This document shows, piece after piece, positions 1 through 6,896 of a stretch of DNA of 32,676 nucleotides. The stretch is from Desulfosporosinus sp. (GTDB lineage Bacteria; Bacillota; Desulfitobacteriia; Desulfitobacteriales; Desulfitobacteriaceae). A model generated the notes under the pieces. That model saw nothing but the letters and a program-made list of their open reading frames with translations. It had not been told where the DNA came from and did no database searches. The first letter of the stretch is position 1. The number at the start of each line of letters is the position of its first letter. The DNA lies in contig JARLHU010000141.1 in assembly GCA_031292095.1 (NCBI GenBank), forward strand, positions 1 through 32,676, given 5' to 3'. Made by a program: the position numbers and the translations under genes.

Positions 1-55
1 ATACAATATCCCAATTAATATTTGAACAATCAATCTGAATCTTTAAACTCATCAT
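1..55 (-). CDS. Partial hypothetical protein, 5' end only
   Basis: Reading leftward, a strong ribosome site (GGAGG) is followed by two adjacent ATG codons at 55-53 and 52-50. An open frame then runs off the left edge of the window and begins MSLKIQIDCSNINWDIV. The second ATG has the better spacing (7 nt). The N-terminus, with its 'INW' pattern, is reminiscent of some GNAT acetyltransferases, but 17 residues are too few to assign a family. The gene lies downstream of the beta-propeller gene and of repeat copy A on the same strand. Confidence 0.5.
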   Translation of the reverse strand, partial: MMSLKIQIDCSNINWDIV

Positions 56-83
56 TTTTCCTCCTAGCCATTTGACTAGATGC

Positions 84-225
84 CCTAACTTCCAATGGTA
101 GAGTTACTAATAACCTAGATATATGCAAACGTACCTGTTAGTGAAGACAGCCACCCCGGCGGTGTCCCGCCAAGATACATGCATCGAGCACGGTTCGGAG
201 CGAGGATAGCGAGGGATTTTTAGGG
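84..225 (-). repeat. Accessory-region intergenic repeat, copy A
   Basis: This stretch shares two blocks with other gaps in the accessory region. One is AAGACAGCCACCCCGGCGG with its flank ACGTACCTGTTAG (about 130-162), also found near 4056 and 4881. The other is ATCGAGCACGGTTCGGAGCG (183-202), also found near 2785 and 4107. The copy sits just downstream of the gene ending at 249, in the same orientation relative to transcription as the other copies. I see no complete protein or transposase in it. Confidence 0.6.
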
Positions 226-248
226 TATGTCAGAAGGAGCTGGTTGTC

Positions 249-1862
249 CTACCTTAGATTTAAGGCGTAAACAAAACCATCCGTACACGAAACAAATACT
301 TTTTCCTTAATCACTATTGGAACACTAACATACTCAGGACGGCTCGCCTTAATATGAGCTAACTCATTACCATTTGATAATGAAAGTTTTACTATGCCAC
401 CCCTATAACCTATAATAATATCATTACCAACCGTCTCGATGAGGGGGTAAGGATATAACTCATCACTTTTCCAAACTACTTCCCCGTCCTTATTATTCAT
501 AGCTACTATTTCCCCATCCCATTTGCCCAAAAGAGTAATATTTCGGCACATAGAGATTGTAGATACCATGCACGTACAATCTTTGGAATAAAGTTCATTC
601 TCCCAATGCTTAGTTCCGGTAATAGAGTCGAAACAATGGACCTGGTAATACTCTCCATTAACAGGGTCCCAAGAACCTACCACTAAGAACTCATCATTTA
701 GATCTAAAGGAAAAACGTTTCCTGAGTGCGCTGTGCCTGTATTAGCTTGCCACATGATGCTTCCATTTCTTTTTTCTAATGCGTAAACACTCCGATCTGT
801 GGCGAAATACACTACTTCATTTAACACCTTAATATTAGATATGCCTTCCTCAGATGTGTCAAATCTCCATATAAGCTCACCAGACTTAAGATTAATTCCC
901 GCAATTCCGTGTAATCCGTACAAAACGTTATTAGGACCTTGAGGTTTAGCCGTTCTCCGAAGCGTTGACACATAGCCTACCTCGCTGTCTACTTTAAGTC
1001 TTGGGTAATTTGAACCATGTTCAAAGTTCCAAATCGCATTAAAGTTATGGTACCATTTGTTGCTAAGTGTAGCTTCCCATGCGTAAATCGTATTGCATCC
1101 TGGAACAATTATCATATTCTCAAATCTATCCGGAGCCGAGGCAAAAGTATTTATCTTGCACTTCCATTTGCATTGTCCAGAATTTACGTCTAAGCCGACA
1201 ACATTATCGTTGAGGCCTACTAACAAGAGTTCTCCACTTAAATTGGTTGACCGAAAGTTATTATTTACCAAGTTAGTAAGTCCACTTTGATACTTCCAAA
1301 TTACAGCTTCTGTTGGATAAGTAGCATCAAGTAGGTCCTTGGACGTTCCTTGTTGACTGACAGTATCAGGTATCCATGCATTTTTTGTTGATTTTGGTTC
1401 CAAATACATAGCCCCTATTTCATCATCCCTAGCATCGTCATTCATACTTCCCCGGCGTATGTAGACGGCGTGCTTTTTTATCACCCCGAAATCCCGACTT
1501 ACTCTAAATGGCTTGTCATATGATACTGGGATTTCAATAATCCCGTAGGTTTTATCATGAATGGTTATTGGGAAATACTGAAATGGCGGTACCTTTTCCA
1601 CCTTATCCTTAATGATCGACTGCAAGTCAGCATCATCCCAATGAAACGACACGCCCTCAAGGTCTCTTTTTCCATCCGGATAAGCTTTTACTCCGAGTAC
1701 AATGTAAGAAGTGCAGTTTCTAATTGTATTTGACATTGATAGAATGTCTTTAATGAACTCTGATTTGAGGTGGTCGATTTCCAGCTTGTACTGTTGAAGT
1801 TTAAAGTCTAGGGTTGGTCCTTCAGGTTGGTATATGAACTTCAAAAAATCTTTTTCATCCAC
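249..1862 (-). CDS. AlbA_2/Schlafen-like DNA-binding domain fused to a PQQ-type beta-propeller
   Basis: The 537-residue product starts at GTG, with an AGGTGA ribosome site 5 nt upstream. Residues about 8-150 look like an AlbA_2 (Schlafen-type putative DNA-binding) domain. They show ExxxLDFK at 14-21, a helix leading into SNT, then YIVLGV near 53-58 and YIRRGS near 134-139. From about residue 185 to the end, short repeats of the form 'G..W....' recur (LIWRFDT, IMWQANTG, VVWKSDE). These are typical of PQQ-like beta-propellers, which here probably serve as a binding platform rather than an enzyme, since no quinoprotein active site is evident. No signal peptide or membrane segment is seen, so it is probably cytoplasmic. 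AlbA_2 domains occur in transcription regulators and in some defence proteins; the role here is unknown. The domain calls are by eye. Confidence 0.8.
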   Translation of the reverse strand: MDEKDFLKFIYQPEGPTLDFKLQQYKLEIDHLKSEFIKDILSMSNTIRNCTSYIVLGVKAYPDGKRDLEGVSFHWDDADLQSIIKDKVEKVPPFQYFPITIHDKTYGIIEIPVSYDKPFRVSRDFGVIKKHAVYIRRGSMNDDARDDEIGAMYLEPKSTKNAWIPDTVSQQGTSKDLLDATYPTEAVIWKYQSGLTNLVNNNFRSTNLSGELLLVGLNDNVVGLDVNSGQCKWKCKINTFASAPDRFENMIIVPGCNTIYAWEATLSNKWYHNFNAIWNFEHGSNYPRLKVDSEVGYVSTLRRTAKPQGPNNVLYGLHGIAGINLKSGELIWRFDTSEEGISNIKVLNEVVYFATDRSVYALEKRNGSIMWQANTGTAHSGNVFPLDLNDEFLVVGSWDPVNGEYYQVHCFDSITGTKHWENELYSKDCTCMVSTISMCRNITLLGKWDGEIVAMNNKDGEVVWKSDELYPYPLIETVGNDIIIGYRGGIVKLSLSNGNELAHIKASRPEYVSVPIVIKEKVFVSCTDGFVYALNLR

Positions 1863-2005
1863 TTAAATCACCTACTAATTCTGTTATTAGAGATGTAGCC
1901 ATAACGCAAGATTTTGTATTAGCCTAGAACCACGAACCGCACAGAACACGTCAATGCACAATTAACTAGAATTTTACCTTTTGGGCCCCCAAAAAGCTGT
2001 GTTAT

Positions 2006-2575
2006 CTATTTCGGAGAAATATAGAAGGATAATAATGAAAATACGAGTGCCAAGGTACTAATTCCTAAACTAACTATGGTCATCCGTGTTGTACTTATCT
2101 CTGTAAGTTTTCGATTTACTGTTGTATGTATTTTGGATTTTATCTCATCTATTTCCCATATTAAATCGGACAAAGTATTTACATACCCATGCTTGCCAAA
2201 TATATCCCCGGCTATATAACAAAGCTGACACTCAGAAACATCGCTTCTAAAATTCCCAATGTCTTGTTCTAAGTCCCTTAATGATTCCAAAAGTTCCTTT
2301 AATGATTTCTTTCCATTGTGCCAACTGGATCCTAACTTTTCAGCCTTATCATATATTTTTTTAAGAACTTCCCTTACTTTAATGCCGTAGTCATACAAAG
2401 TACTGTACCATGCTCCATATCCCCTAAAATCTTTGAAAACAGAAAGCTTTTCGGGGGCATGATGAAAGGCTAATGAGGCAGCAAAGCCCTCTTCTGGAAG
2501 TTCAGGATCATTTTTAAGCTTGTTATAAGTCTCATCAAATGCTTGATGTATTCTGTAAATCCTGTTTCTATTCAT
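2006..2575 (-). CDS. Hypothetical C-tail-anchored membrane protein
   Basis: The 189-residue protein starts at ATG with a GGAGGG ribosome site 5 nt upstream. Most of it is charged and helical, with likely coiled-coil character around residues 65-115 and 140-165. Residues about 164-186 (start MTIVSLGIST, end SFYIS) form one hydrophobic segment, followed by only PK. The bulk would therefore face the cytoplasm, held at the membrane by a C-terminal tail. There is a CQLC pair in the middle. I do not recognise the family. It lies upstream of the AlbA_2-propeller gene on the same strand, 143 nt away. Confidence 0.7.
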   Translation of the reverse strand: MNRNRIYRIHQAFDETYNKLKNDPELPEEGFAASLAFHHAPEKLSVFKDFRGYGAWYSTLYDYGIKVREVLKKIYDKAEKLGSSWHNGKKSLKELLESLRDLEQDIGNFRSDVSECQLCYIAGDIFGKHGYVNTLSDLIWEIDEIKSKIHTTVNRKLTEISTTRMTIVSLGISTLALVFSLLSFYISPK

Positions 2576-2897
2576 AATTCCCTCCGAAATAAAAACTTAT
2601 CTACCATAGCAACACCATTAACGTCACCGTAGAAGTTAAATAAAAGTAATGCCATCTACCTTTCTGCACATACATCCACACCCCACTTCGCTGAGATTTT
2701 ACCCCGACGGAGTTAGTTTTAAGTAAGGTCCCCCCATCCCAGGACAACTCTTCACCCACGATTCCCAACGAAGCACCGCGCCAATCGAGCACGGTTAGGA
2801 GGCGAGGGCCGCAAGGCCCTTAGCCTACGGTTCGCCCAGATATGCGAATCGAACACTGTTCGGTTGCGAGAAGGGTTGAGGGCAACGTAAGGAACGG
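2576..2897. other. Intergenic region with repeat copy D
   Basis: This 322-nt gap holds repeat copy D. A 63-codon minus-strand frame is open at 2601-2792, but it starts inside the repeat and has no convincing ribosome site, so I do not call it a gene. No promoter stands out. Confidence 0.5.
2780..2890 (-). repeat. Accessory-region intergenic repeat, copy D (double)
   Basis: Two related modules occur in tandem: ATCGAGCACGGTTAGGAGGCG at about 2784 and ATCGAACACTGTTCGGTTGCG at about 2848. The first matches copies A and B closely. Between them, AGGGCCGCAAGGCCCT (2805-2820) is a short hairpin. The copy lies just downstream of the 91-residue gene ending at 2898. Confidence 0.55.
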
Positions 2898-3173
2898 CTA
2901 GTGTTTGAGATAGAATTTCTCGTCATCTGTAGAAATAGTAGTACTTACTACACCCTTTTCGTCATAAGTCCTGTAACTACTCCTTATCATGTCAATCTTA
3001 TACAGTTCATCAAATTCTTCAATTACCGAATACTCCTGAGATTCAGGTATATTTAATTTTTGAGCAACTTTCAATACGATATTTACTTTAGTCACAGAAT
3101 GTTTAACATCAGTTAACTCGATTGATTTCATATAATCTACTATTGCCATCATAATTTCATCTTTGCGATTCAT
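2898..3173 (-). CDS. Small hypothetical protein (91 aa)
   Basis: The frame could open at a TTG at 3179. The ATG at 3173 is preferred because the GGTGAGG ribosome site lies 10 nt upstream of it. The product is soluble, charged and mostly helical. Residues about 1-60 alternate helices, with a central 'AQKLNIPE' turn and then 'EEFDELYK', and the tail (about 65-91) looks like beta strands. The layout could suit a small winged-helix protein, but no family is recognised. It is followed directly by repeat copy D. Confidence 0.6.
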   Translation of the reverse strand: MNRKDEIMMAIVDYMKSIELTDVKHSVTKVNIVLKVAQKLNIPESQEYSVIEEFDELYKIDMIRSSYRTYDEKGVVSTTISTDDEKFYLKH

Positions 3174-3380
3174 TATCAACCAACCTCACCTTACTAGTTA
3201 TATTTTTTCGACCTAAATTTCTTTCTCTAAACGGCAGTTATTGGGAGAAATGCTGTGTTACAAACAATTAATTACGAGATAAGAGGTGCTTTTCGAAGCC
3301 CCAATATAATTCTCTTTCAAACGATGCTACCATAAGCCATCTCAGTATACAGTGGCTATACGTTTCAGTGACTTCAAGTA

Positions 3381-3728
3381 TTATCTGTTGGTTATGGTTC
3401 GTACAATGTCTCCCCCCTCAATAATTATATCGCCACCCTTTCTTCGAATTGAAGCATTGGAAATTGTAACTTGTAGACATGGATCAATAAAAGATAAATT
3501 TACTTTTTTGGGTAATAAAGATTCTCTTATCTCATTTGCAATTCCTTTGCAGGTAATAATATCTTTGTTTTCTCCACCGACAAATCCTATTAAAACATGG
3601 CCCTGTCCAGCTCTAACCGGATTTCCACCTTCATTAAAACTTATAAATCTTTCTATAGAAACATCTTTTATGAGTTGGAAATCCTCTTCTTGTAAATCTT
3701 GTATAATTAGTTCCTTAAAAATTTCCAT
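3381..3728 (-). CDS. Small hypothetical protein (115 aa)
   Basis: The ATG at 3728 has a GAGGTT ribosome site about 8 nt upstream. The protein is soluble with no membrane segment. The N-terminal third is acidic and helical. The centre reads HVLIGFVGGENKD and the C-terminus is beta-rich and glycine-rich (RRKGGDIIIEGGDIV), suggesting a compact mixed fold. I do not recognise the family. A longer frame exists on the opposite strand (3352-3771) but lacks a ribosome site and runs against all neighbours, so the minus-strand reading is preferred. Confidence 0.6.
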   Translation of the reverse strand: MEIFKELIIQDLQEEDFQLIKDVSIERFISFNEGGNPVRAGQGHVLIGFVGGENKDIITCKGIANEIRESLLPKKVNLSFIDPCLQVTISNASIRRKGGDIIIEGGDIVRTITNR

Positions 3729-3876
3729 TTTTATAACCTCAATTCCTTATTTCACCTCATCAAAGAATTAAACCTAGCATAGCTATCACACCAACAGCGC
3801 CGCTTACTCACACCAAACCTCAAAAATACCTCCCAGTTTACCTTCACTTTATCTCGGGGCAGGACTTAACTACTTC

Positions 3877-3974
3877 CATTTAACTTCCACATCTTTCCTA
3901 CATTTCCTCCTTAGATTAACAAAAATATTCCAAGAAAACACAAAAAAGCCAGACCGTCCAAACGATCTGGCAAA
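3877..3974 (-). repeat. Duplicated terminator-plus-leader element, copy T1
   Basis: On the minus strand this reads: a hairpin, a T run, then TTTTCTTGGAATATTTTTG, ATCT, AAGGAGGAAAT and an ATG. It aligns over about 100 nt with T2 at 6082-6189, which has the same order: hairpin, T6, CTTGGATTATTTT, ATCT, GGGAGGAAAT and ATG. In T1 the ATG (3892) opens only 8 codons. The two copies have diverged, so the duplication is old or the element is recurrent. Confidence 0.65.
3948..3971 (-). terminator. Rho-independent terminator
   Basis: The arms GCCAGACCGT and ACGATCTGGC pair with one mismatch around a 4-nt loop. Read on the minus strand, the stem is followed directly by TTTTTT. It lies downstream of the membrane-protein gene that ends at 4183 and would end that transcript. 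Confidence 0.75.
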
Positions 3975-4018
3975 TAAGTTCAGTGACGACCTTGGCGATA
4001 TTTCTATGATCTAGTTTC

Positions 4019-4150
4019 ATTGATCATGTAGGGTCCCAGTGACCCATCATTATAGAAACGCACCTGTTAAACAAGACAGCCACGCCGGCGGAGGGACGCT
4101 CAGATCATCGAGCACGGTTAGGCGACATAGGGGTGGTGAGGGGTTTAGGT
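4019..4150 (-). repeat. Accessory-region intergenic repeat, copy B
   Basis: This copy contains ACAAGACAGCCACGCCGGCGG (4071-4091) after AACGCACCTGTTA, then ATCGAGCACGGTTAGGCG (4107-4124). Both blocks are in the same order and spacing as in copy A. It lies directly downstream of the 177-residue membrane-protein gene. Confidence 0.6.
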
Positions 4151-4182
4151 ACATCGCGCTATTGGCGGAGGAATAACTAAGC

Positions 4183-4716
4183 TTAACCTTCTTCAGAGGA
4201 ATCATCTTCCCTCGTTAATCCAGTATACCTAACCACATTTAATAAGTTAACCAGCCCCCGTGATCCAAGAAAGACTCCAGCCCCTAAGAGGATTTGAGTA
4301 ATTCCTCCTACTGCTCCTGGTAATAATCTTAGTGTCATGTTCGCCACATCACGTGTTGAGTACATACTTGTTAAAGTAGTAACTAATTTTGGTAAAGAAT
4401 TCCCCATAAAAAGCAGCCCCAAAACTGAAAACAATATTCGCTGAATATCACCGGCCTTTATACCCAAGCCTTCTTTATGCAAAGTCTCCCCTTTAACCAT
4501 AATTGACGATAACTTATCCGAAAGAAACCACAGTAAAACTCCAAAGATAATTGGAGATATGTATGGAAAAGCGATATTAATTGCACTCCGAGGCTCTAAT
4601 TGGCCCGGAGTTACGAATGAAACAGACAGTACATTGGCCATAAAGTTAATTCCTTGAAAAATCAAGTACATACCAAGAATCTTGCAAGCTAGGCTTGCGA
4701 TTTCACGCTTACTCAT
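4183..4716 (-). CDS. Hypothetical multi-pass membrane protein (177 aa)
   Basis: The ATG start has an AGGGAGAG ribosome site about 9 nt upstream. Hydrophobic segments lie at about residues 8-30, 45-65, 92-110 and 128-152, suggesting four membrane spans, and the tail is short and acidic (REDDSSEEG). No catalytic motif or known family is recognised. It is flanked by repeat copies B and C and has no close operon partner (279 nt to the upstream gene). Confidence 0.7.
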   Translation of the reverse strand: MSKREIASLACKILGMYLIFQGINFMANVLSVSFVTPGQLEPRSAINIAFPYISPIIFGVLLWFLSDKLSSIMVKGETLHKEGLGIKAGDIQRILFSVLGLLFMGNSLPKLVTTLTSMYSTRDVANMTLRLLPGAVGGITQILLGAGVFLGSRGLVNLLNVVRYTGLTREDDSSEEG

Positions 4717-4845
4717 TTATCTCTCTCTCCCTTGGTTTTATAAAGAATAGTACCGCTCCCAATAACCGATGATCCCCAACCTACATCCGTAGCCAGGGTA
4801 GAAATGTGGGAGGTGGAGGAATTGGGTTCATATGTAATCCTTTAT

Positions 4846-4930
4846 CATCCATGGTAGGACACCAGTCACCTTGATATATAAAAACGCATCGGTTAGGAAA
4901 GACAGCCACCCCGGCGGGGTTCGCCCTAAC
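4846..4930 (-). repeat. Accessory-region intergenic repeat, copy C
   Basis: The block AAAGACAGCCACCCCGGCGG (4898-4917), preceded by AAAACGCATCGGTTAGG, matches copies A and B. The upstream part (CCATGGTAGGACACCAGTCACC) also resembles copy B. It lacks the CGAGCACGGTT block. It lies downstream of the 337-residue gene. Confidence 0.55.
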
Positions 4931-4995
4931 ACCTATTAATATCACAGTCTAATTTTATTGCGAGATATGTGTGTAACTTATACCTTCTCTTTACT

Positions 4996-6009
4996 TTACC
5001 CATTTTCGATATAAGCTTTAATTTTACTAACCCTACTTATATCTTCCAAATATTTGTACGAGACTTTTTCAAAATCTTCATTTATTAATCCACCATTCGT
5101 ACTAATAATTGATTTAATTTGAAAAGCTGAACTAATATTTAAGCCATTTTCTATTGTAAGTCTGTAGTTAAACTCAAACCCAAAGTCAGTACTAAAAAAC
5201 GACTCTGTATATATTTTTTTGTCTAAATATAGATTAAACTCGATTTTAAAATATTGTTCGGTTTTATCTGTTTCAACTTTTTCCCTTTCTTTGATTGAAA
5301 ATGCATCTAATATCATTCCTTTCTTTTTGTCATTATAAATATCATTTGCAGTAACACTCATAATGAATCGATCCATTCCATGTTCTGGATATATAAAACC
5401 AAATCCAAAGTAATCTACTGTGAAGGATTCTGCTCTGTTTATTTTATCATTAATAAAATATATTTCTGTGGAAATACATATATAATCATCTTTGTTGTTA
5501 ATAATATGTTCGTACATATTTGAAATTTTATTATTAAATGGTGCTAAATTAACAGTTGAAAATCGATTATGAAAATAAAAATTCATATCTTGAACTACTT
5601 TTTCCGTAACATTAAACAACCTCATTCTAGTCAAATTACGCGGATATATTATAGAACAATTTTCTTGAGCAAACTTATATTCTTCTAATTTTCGATTCTT
5701 TTGATTTAGTCTTTCGTTTTGAGTAAATGCTACTATACCCAAAGTCATTGTACCAATAAAGCTAAAAAATGAACCCCAAAAAGTAAGCCAATCTTTTGGT
5801 TCAATGTCAGGTCTTGTTGCAAATGAAAATAATTTTGGAACTGGATATTTATCAAATTCATAATAAATAATATAGAGTATTATCCACAATACAACAACTA
5901 CACTAAATATATAAGTGAATACTAAAATGCCTTTTTTATGTTTCTGTATAAATGCATCAATCCGTTTATGTTTCTGTATAAATTCATTAATCTTCTTATT
6001 GTTAGTCAC
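4996..6009 (-). CDS. Hypothetical protein with two N-terminal membrane segments (337 aa)
   Basis: The start is GTG at 6009, with an AGGAG ribosome site about 12 nt upstream. A nearer ATG is out of frame and stops at once. Residues about 29-51 and 72-95 are strongly hydrophobic, giving a hairpin through the membrane. A short coiled coil follows (NERLNQKNRKLEEYK), then a soluble domain of about 230 residues rich in beta strands, Asn and Lys. The first 25 residues carry an internal duplication (INEFIQKHK / IDAFIQKHK). The strong AT bias and the composition suggest recent transfer. I do not recognise the family; such two-span proteins are common but uncharacterised in Firmicutes. Confidence 0.7.
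   Translation of the reverse strand: MTNNKKINEFIQKHKRIDAFIQKHKKGILVFTYIFSVVVVLWIILYIIYYEFDKYPVPKLFSFATRPDIEPKDWLTFWGSFFSFIGTMTLGIVAFTQNERLNQKNRKLEEYKFAQENCSIIYPRNLTRMRLFNVTEKVVQDMNFYFHNRFSTVNLAPFNNKISNMYEHIINNKDDYICISTEIYFINDKINRAESFTVDYFGFGFIYPEHGMDRFIMSVTANDIYNDKKKGMILDAFSIKEREKVETDKTEQYFKIEFNLYLDKKIYTESFFSTDFGFEFNYRLTIENGLNISSAFQIKSIISTNGGLINEDFEKVSYKYLEDISRVSKIKAYIENG
5935..5994. repeat. 30-bp tandem duplication inside a gene
   Basis: TTTATGTTTCTGTATAAA begins two consecutive 30-bp units (5935-5964 and 5965-5994) that differ at only a few bases. The frame is kept, so the protein N-terminus has two copies of a FIQKHK-containing decapeptide. Confidence 0.85.
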
Positions 6010-6081
6010 GACATCTTACAACTCCTACTTCACTTTGACTTCCAATTATAACAAAGTTGGCTACCACCCTAAATTATTCAA

Positions 6082-6189
6082 TCCTAATACTTTCAACATT
6101 TTTATTTAATTTCCTCCCAAGATCAGTAAAATAATCCAAGAAAGAATAAAAAAGGTCAGATCGTTACAAAAACAATCTGACCTTTCATT
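6082..6189 (-). repeat. Duplicated terminator-plus-leader element, copy T2
   Basis: This is the partner of T1. On the minus strand it has a perfect-looking hairpin, TTTTTT, CTTGGATTATTTT, a GGGAGGAAAT ribosome-site-like block and an ATG at 6099. That ATG opens a 12-codon frame (6061-6099, MLKVLGLNNLGW). Whether the mini-frame is translated is unknown. Confidence 0.65.
6154..6182. terminator. Bidirectional Rho-independent terminator
   Basis: The arms GGTCAGATCGTT and AACAATCTGACC pair with one mismatch around a 5-nt loop. A run of As lies on the left, giving TTTTTT on the minus strand, and TTTCATTTT lies on the right. On the minus strand it would insulate the 337-residue gene from transcripts of the cysteine-rich gene. 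Confidence 0.75.
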
Positions 6190-6597
6190 TTCTACCTTTT
6201 ACAATGGCTCCCTATTGGCCTACAGATAAAATTACCAACGACATTGTCAAATATTACATACACAATATGTTCCCATGGCCACGCCAAACCCCAAAACCGT
6301 CCCAACCAAACCCTAAGAACATGTTCCTGCGTGCTTAACTGGTCCTATTAACCTTTTCACTCAATTCACTCTCGAACCATCAAACCCTTGCTACAAGCCA
6401 CTTTTAGCTGTGTTTAATTGTAAGACAACAGCAAGTCTCCACGTGCTACGCCCACGGAAACATATCGCGATCGTAATTTAAGTATCTTAATTTAACTACA
6501 CACCTCAGCCAAAATCCTCCGCATTTTCCTTGCCTTAACGAAATACACAGTCTTGTTTTGTCCGCGGCTTCTTCTTTCAGCAACCACTTGACCGAAA

Positions 6598-6825
6598 TCA
6601 GGGCCGCAATTTATAGCTATGCCCTTTAGGGCGACTAACAGTATCGGTATTTTCAGTCAATAAAATATCGTCAATTCCGATTTCCGCAAAGTCACCGTCT
6701 AGAGGTTCAATACATTGGAAGCAATTATTACATTGTTTTGTCGGATCGAGATCACAAAGATCACATTCGCCGCATTCTGTACAGACACGATCTTCTAATA
6801 CGCATGGTTCACCTAGGTTTTTCAA
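6598..6825 (-). CDS. Small cysteine-rich protein, possible metal or Fe-S binder
   Basis: The start is TTG at 6825, with a GGAGG ribosome site 9 nt upstream; the nearby ATG is out of frame. The 75 residues contain eight cysteines: C8, then C15-x2-C18-x2-C21-x2-C24, and C32-x2-C35-x2-C38. This spacing is ferredoxin- or zinc-cluster-like, though no CxxxCP of classical ferredoxins is present. The acidic centre (IGIDDILLTEN) is followed by a basic tail. It may hold a metal cluster. The family is not recognised with certainty. The C-terminus ends as a different frame becomes open, which may mean a frameshift (see findings). Confidence 0.7.
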   Translation of the reverse strand: MKNLGEPCVLEDRVCTECGECDLCDLDPTKQCNNCFQCIEPLDGDFAEIGIDDILLTENTDTVSRPKGHSYKLRP

Positions 6826-6896
6826 GTTCGTTAGCCTCCAGATTAATTAATTGATAACATCGTTATTATAACGAAATTTAAGTCTTGGGGCAAATA

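Larger units (their letters stand above)
3729..4182. other. Intergenic region with terminator/leader copy T1 and repeat copy B
   Basis: This gap of about 450 nt contains repeat copy B next to the end of the membrane-protein gene, then a minus-strand terminator and leader-like sequence (T1), and then about 140 nt before the 115-residue gene. A very short frame behind a ribosome site (3866-3892, 8 codons) is noted under T1. Nothing else is recognised. Confidence 0.5.
6010..6597. other. Long intergenic region with terminator/leader copy T2
   Basis: This stretch of about 590 nt between the 337-residue gene and the cysteine-rich gene holds T2 (6082-6189). From 6190 to 6490 I see nothing coding. 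At 6492-6656 (minus) a second frame overlaps the end of the cysteine-rich gene; it has no standard start codon. No promoter could be assigned with confidence. Confidence 0.5.

Noticed and set aside
1970..1996. TTTTGGGCCCCCAAAA as a terminator
   Set aside because: The arms are nearly adjacent (2-nt loop) and no T run follows on either strand.
2601..2792. 63-codon minus-strand open frame
   Set aside because: It starts inside repeat copy D, lacks a convincing ribosome site and has an odd composition; kept only as possible decayed coding sequence in a finding.
2850..2862. CGAACACTGTTCG as a LexA box
   Set aside because: The spacer is 3 nt instead of 4, it lies in a degenerate repeat, and other repeat copies do not keep it.
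3352..3771. 139-codon plus-strand frame
   Set aside because: It covers the minus-strand 115-residue gene, has no ribosome site and runs against the local gene direction.
84..4930. Integron attC sites
   Set aside because: Single GTTRRRY-like matches (GTTAGGC, GTTAAAC) occur in copy B, but they are not kept in the other copies, no paired inner sites were found, and no integrase is in the window.
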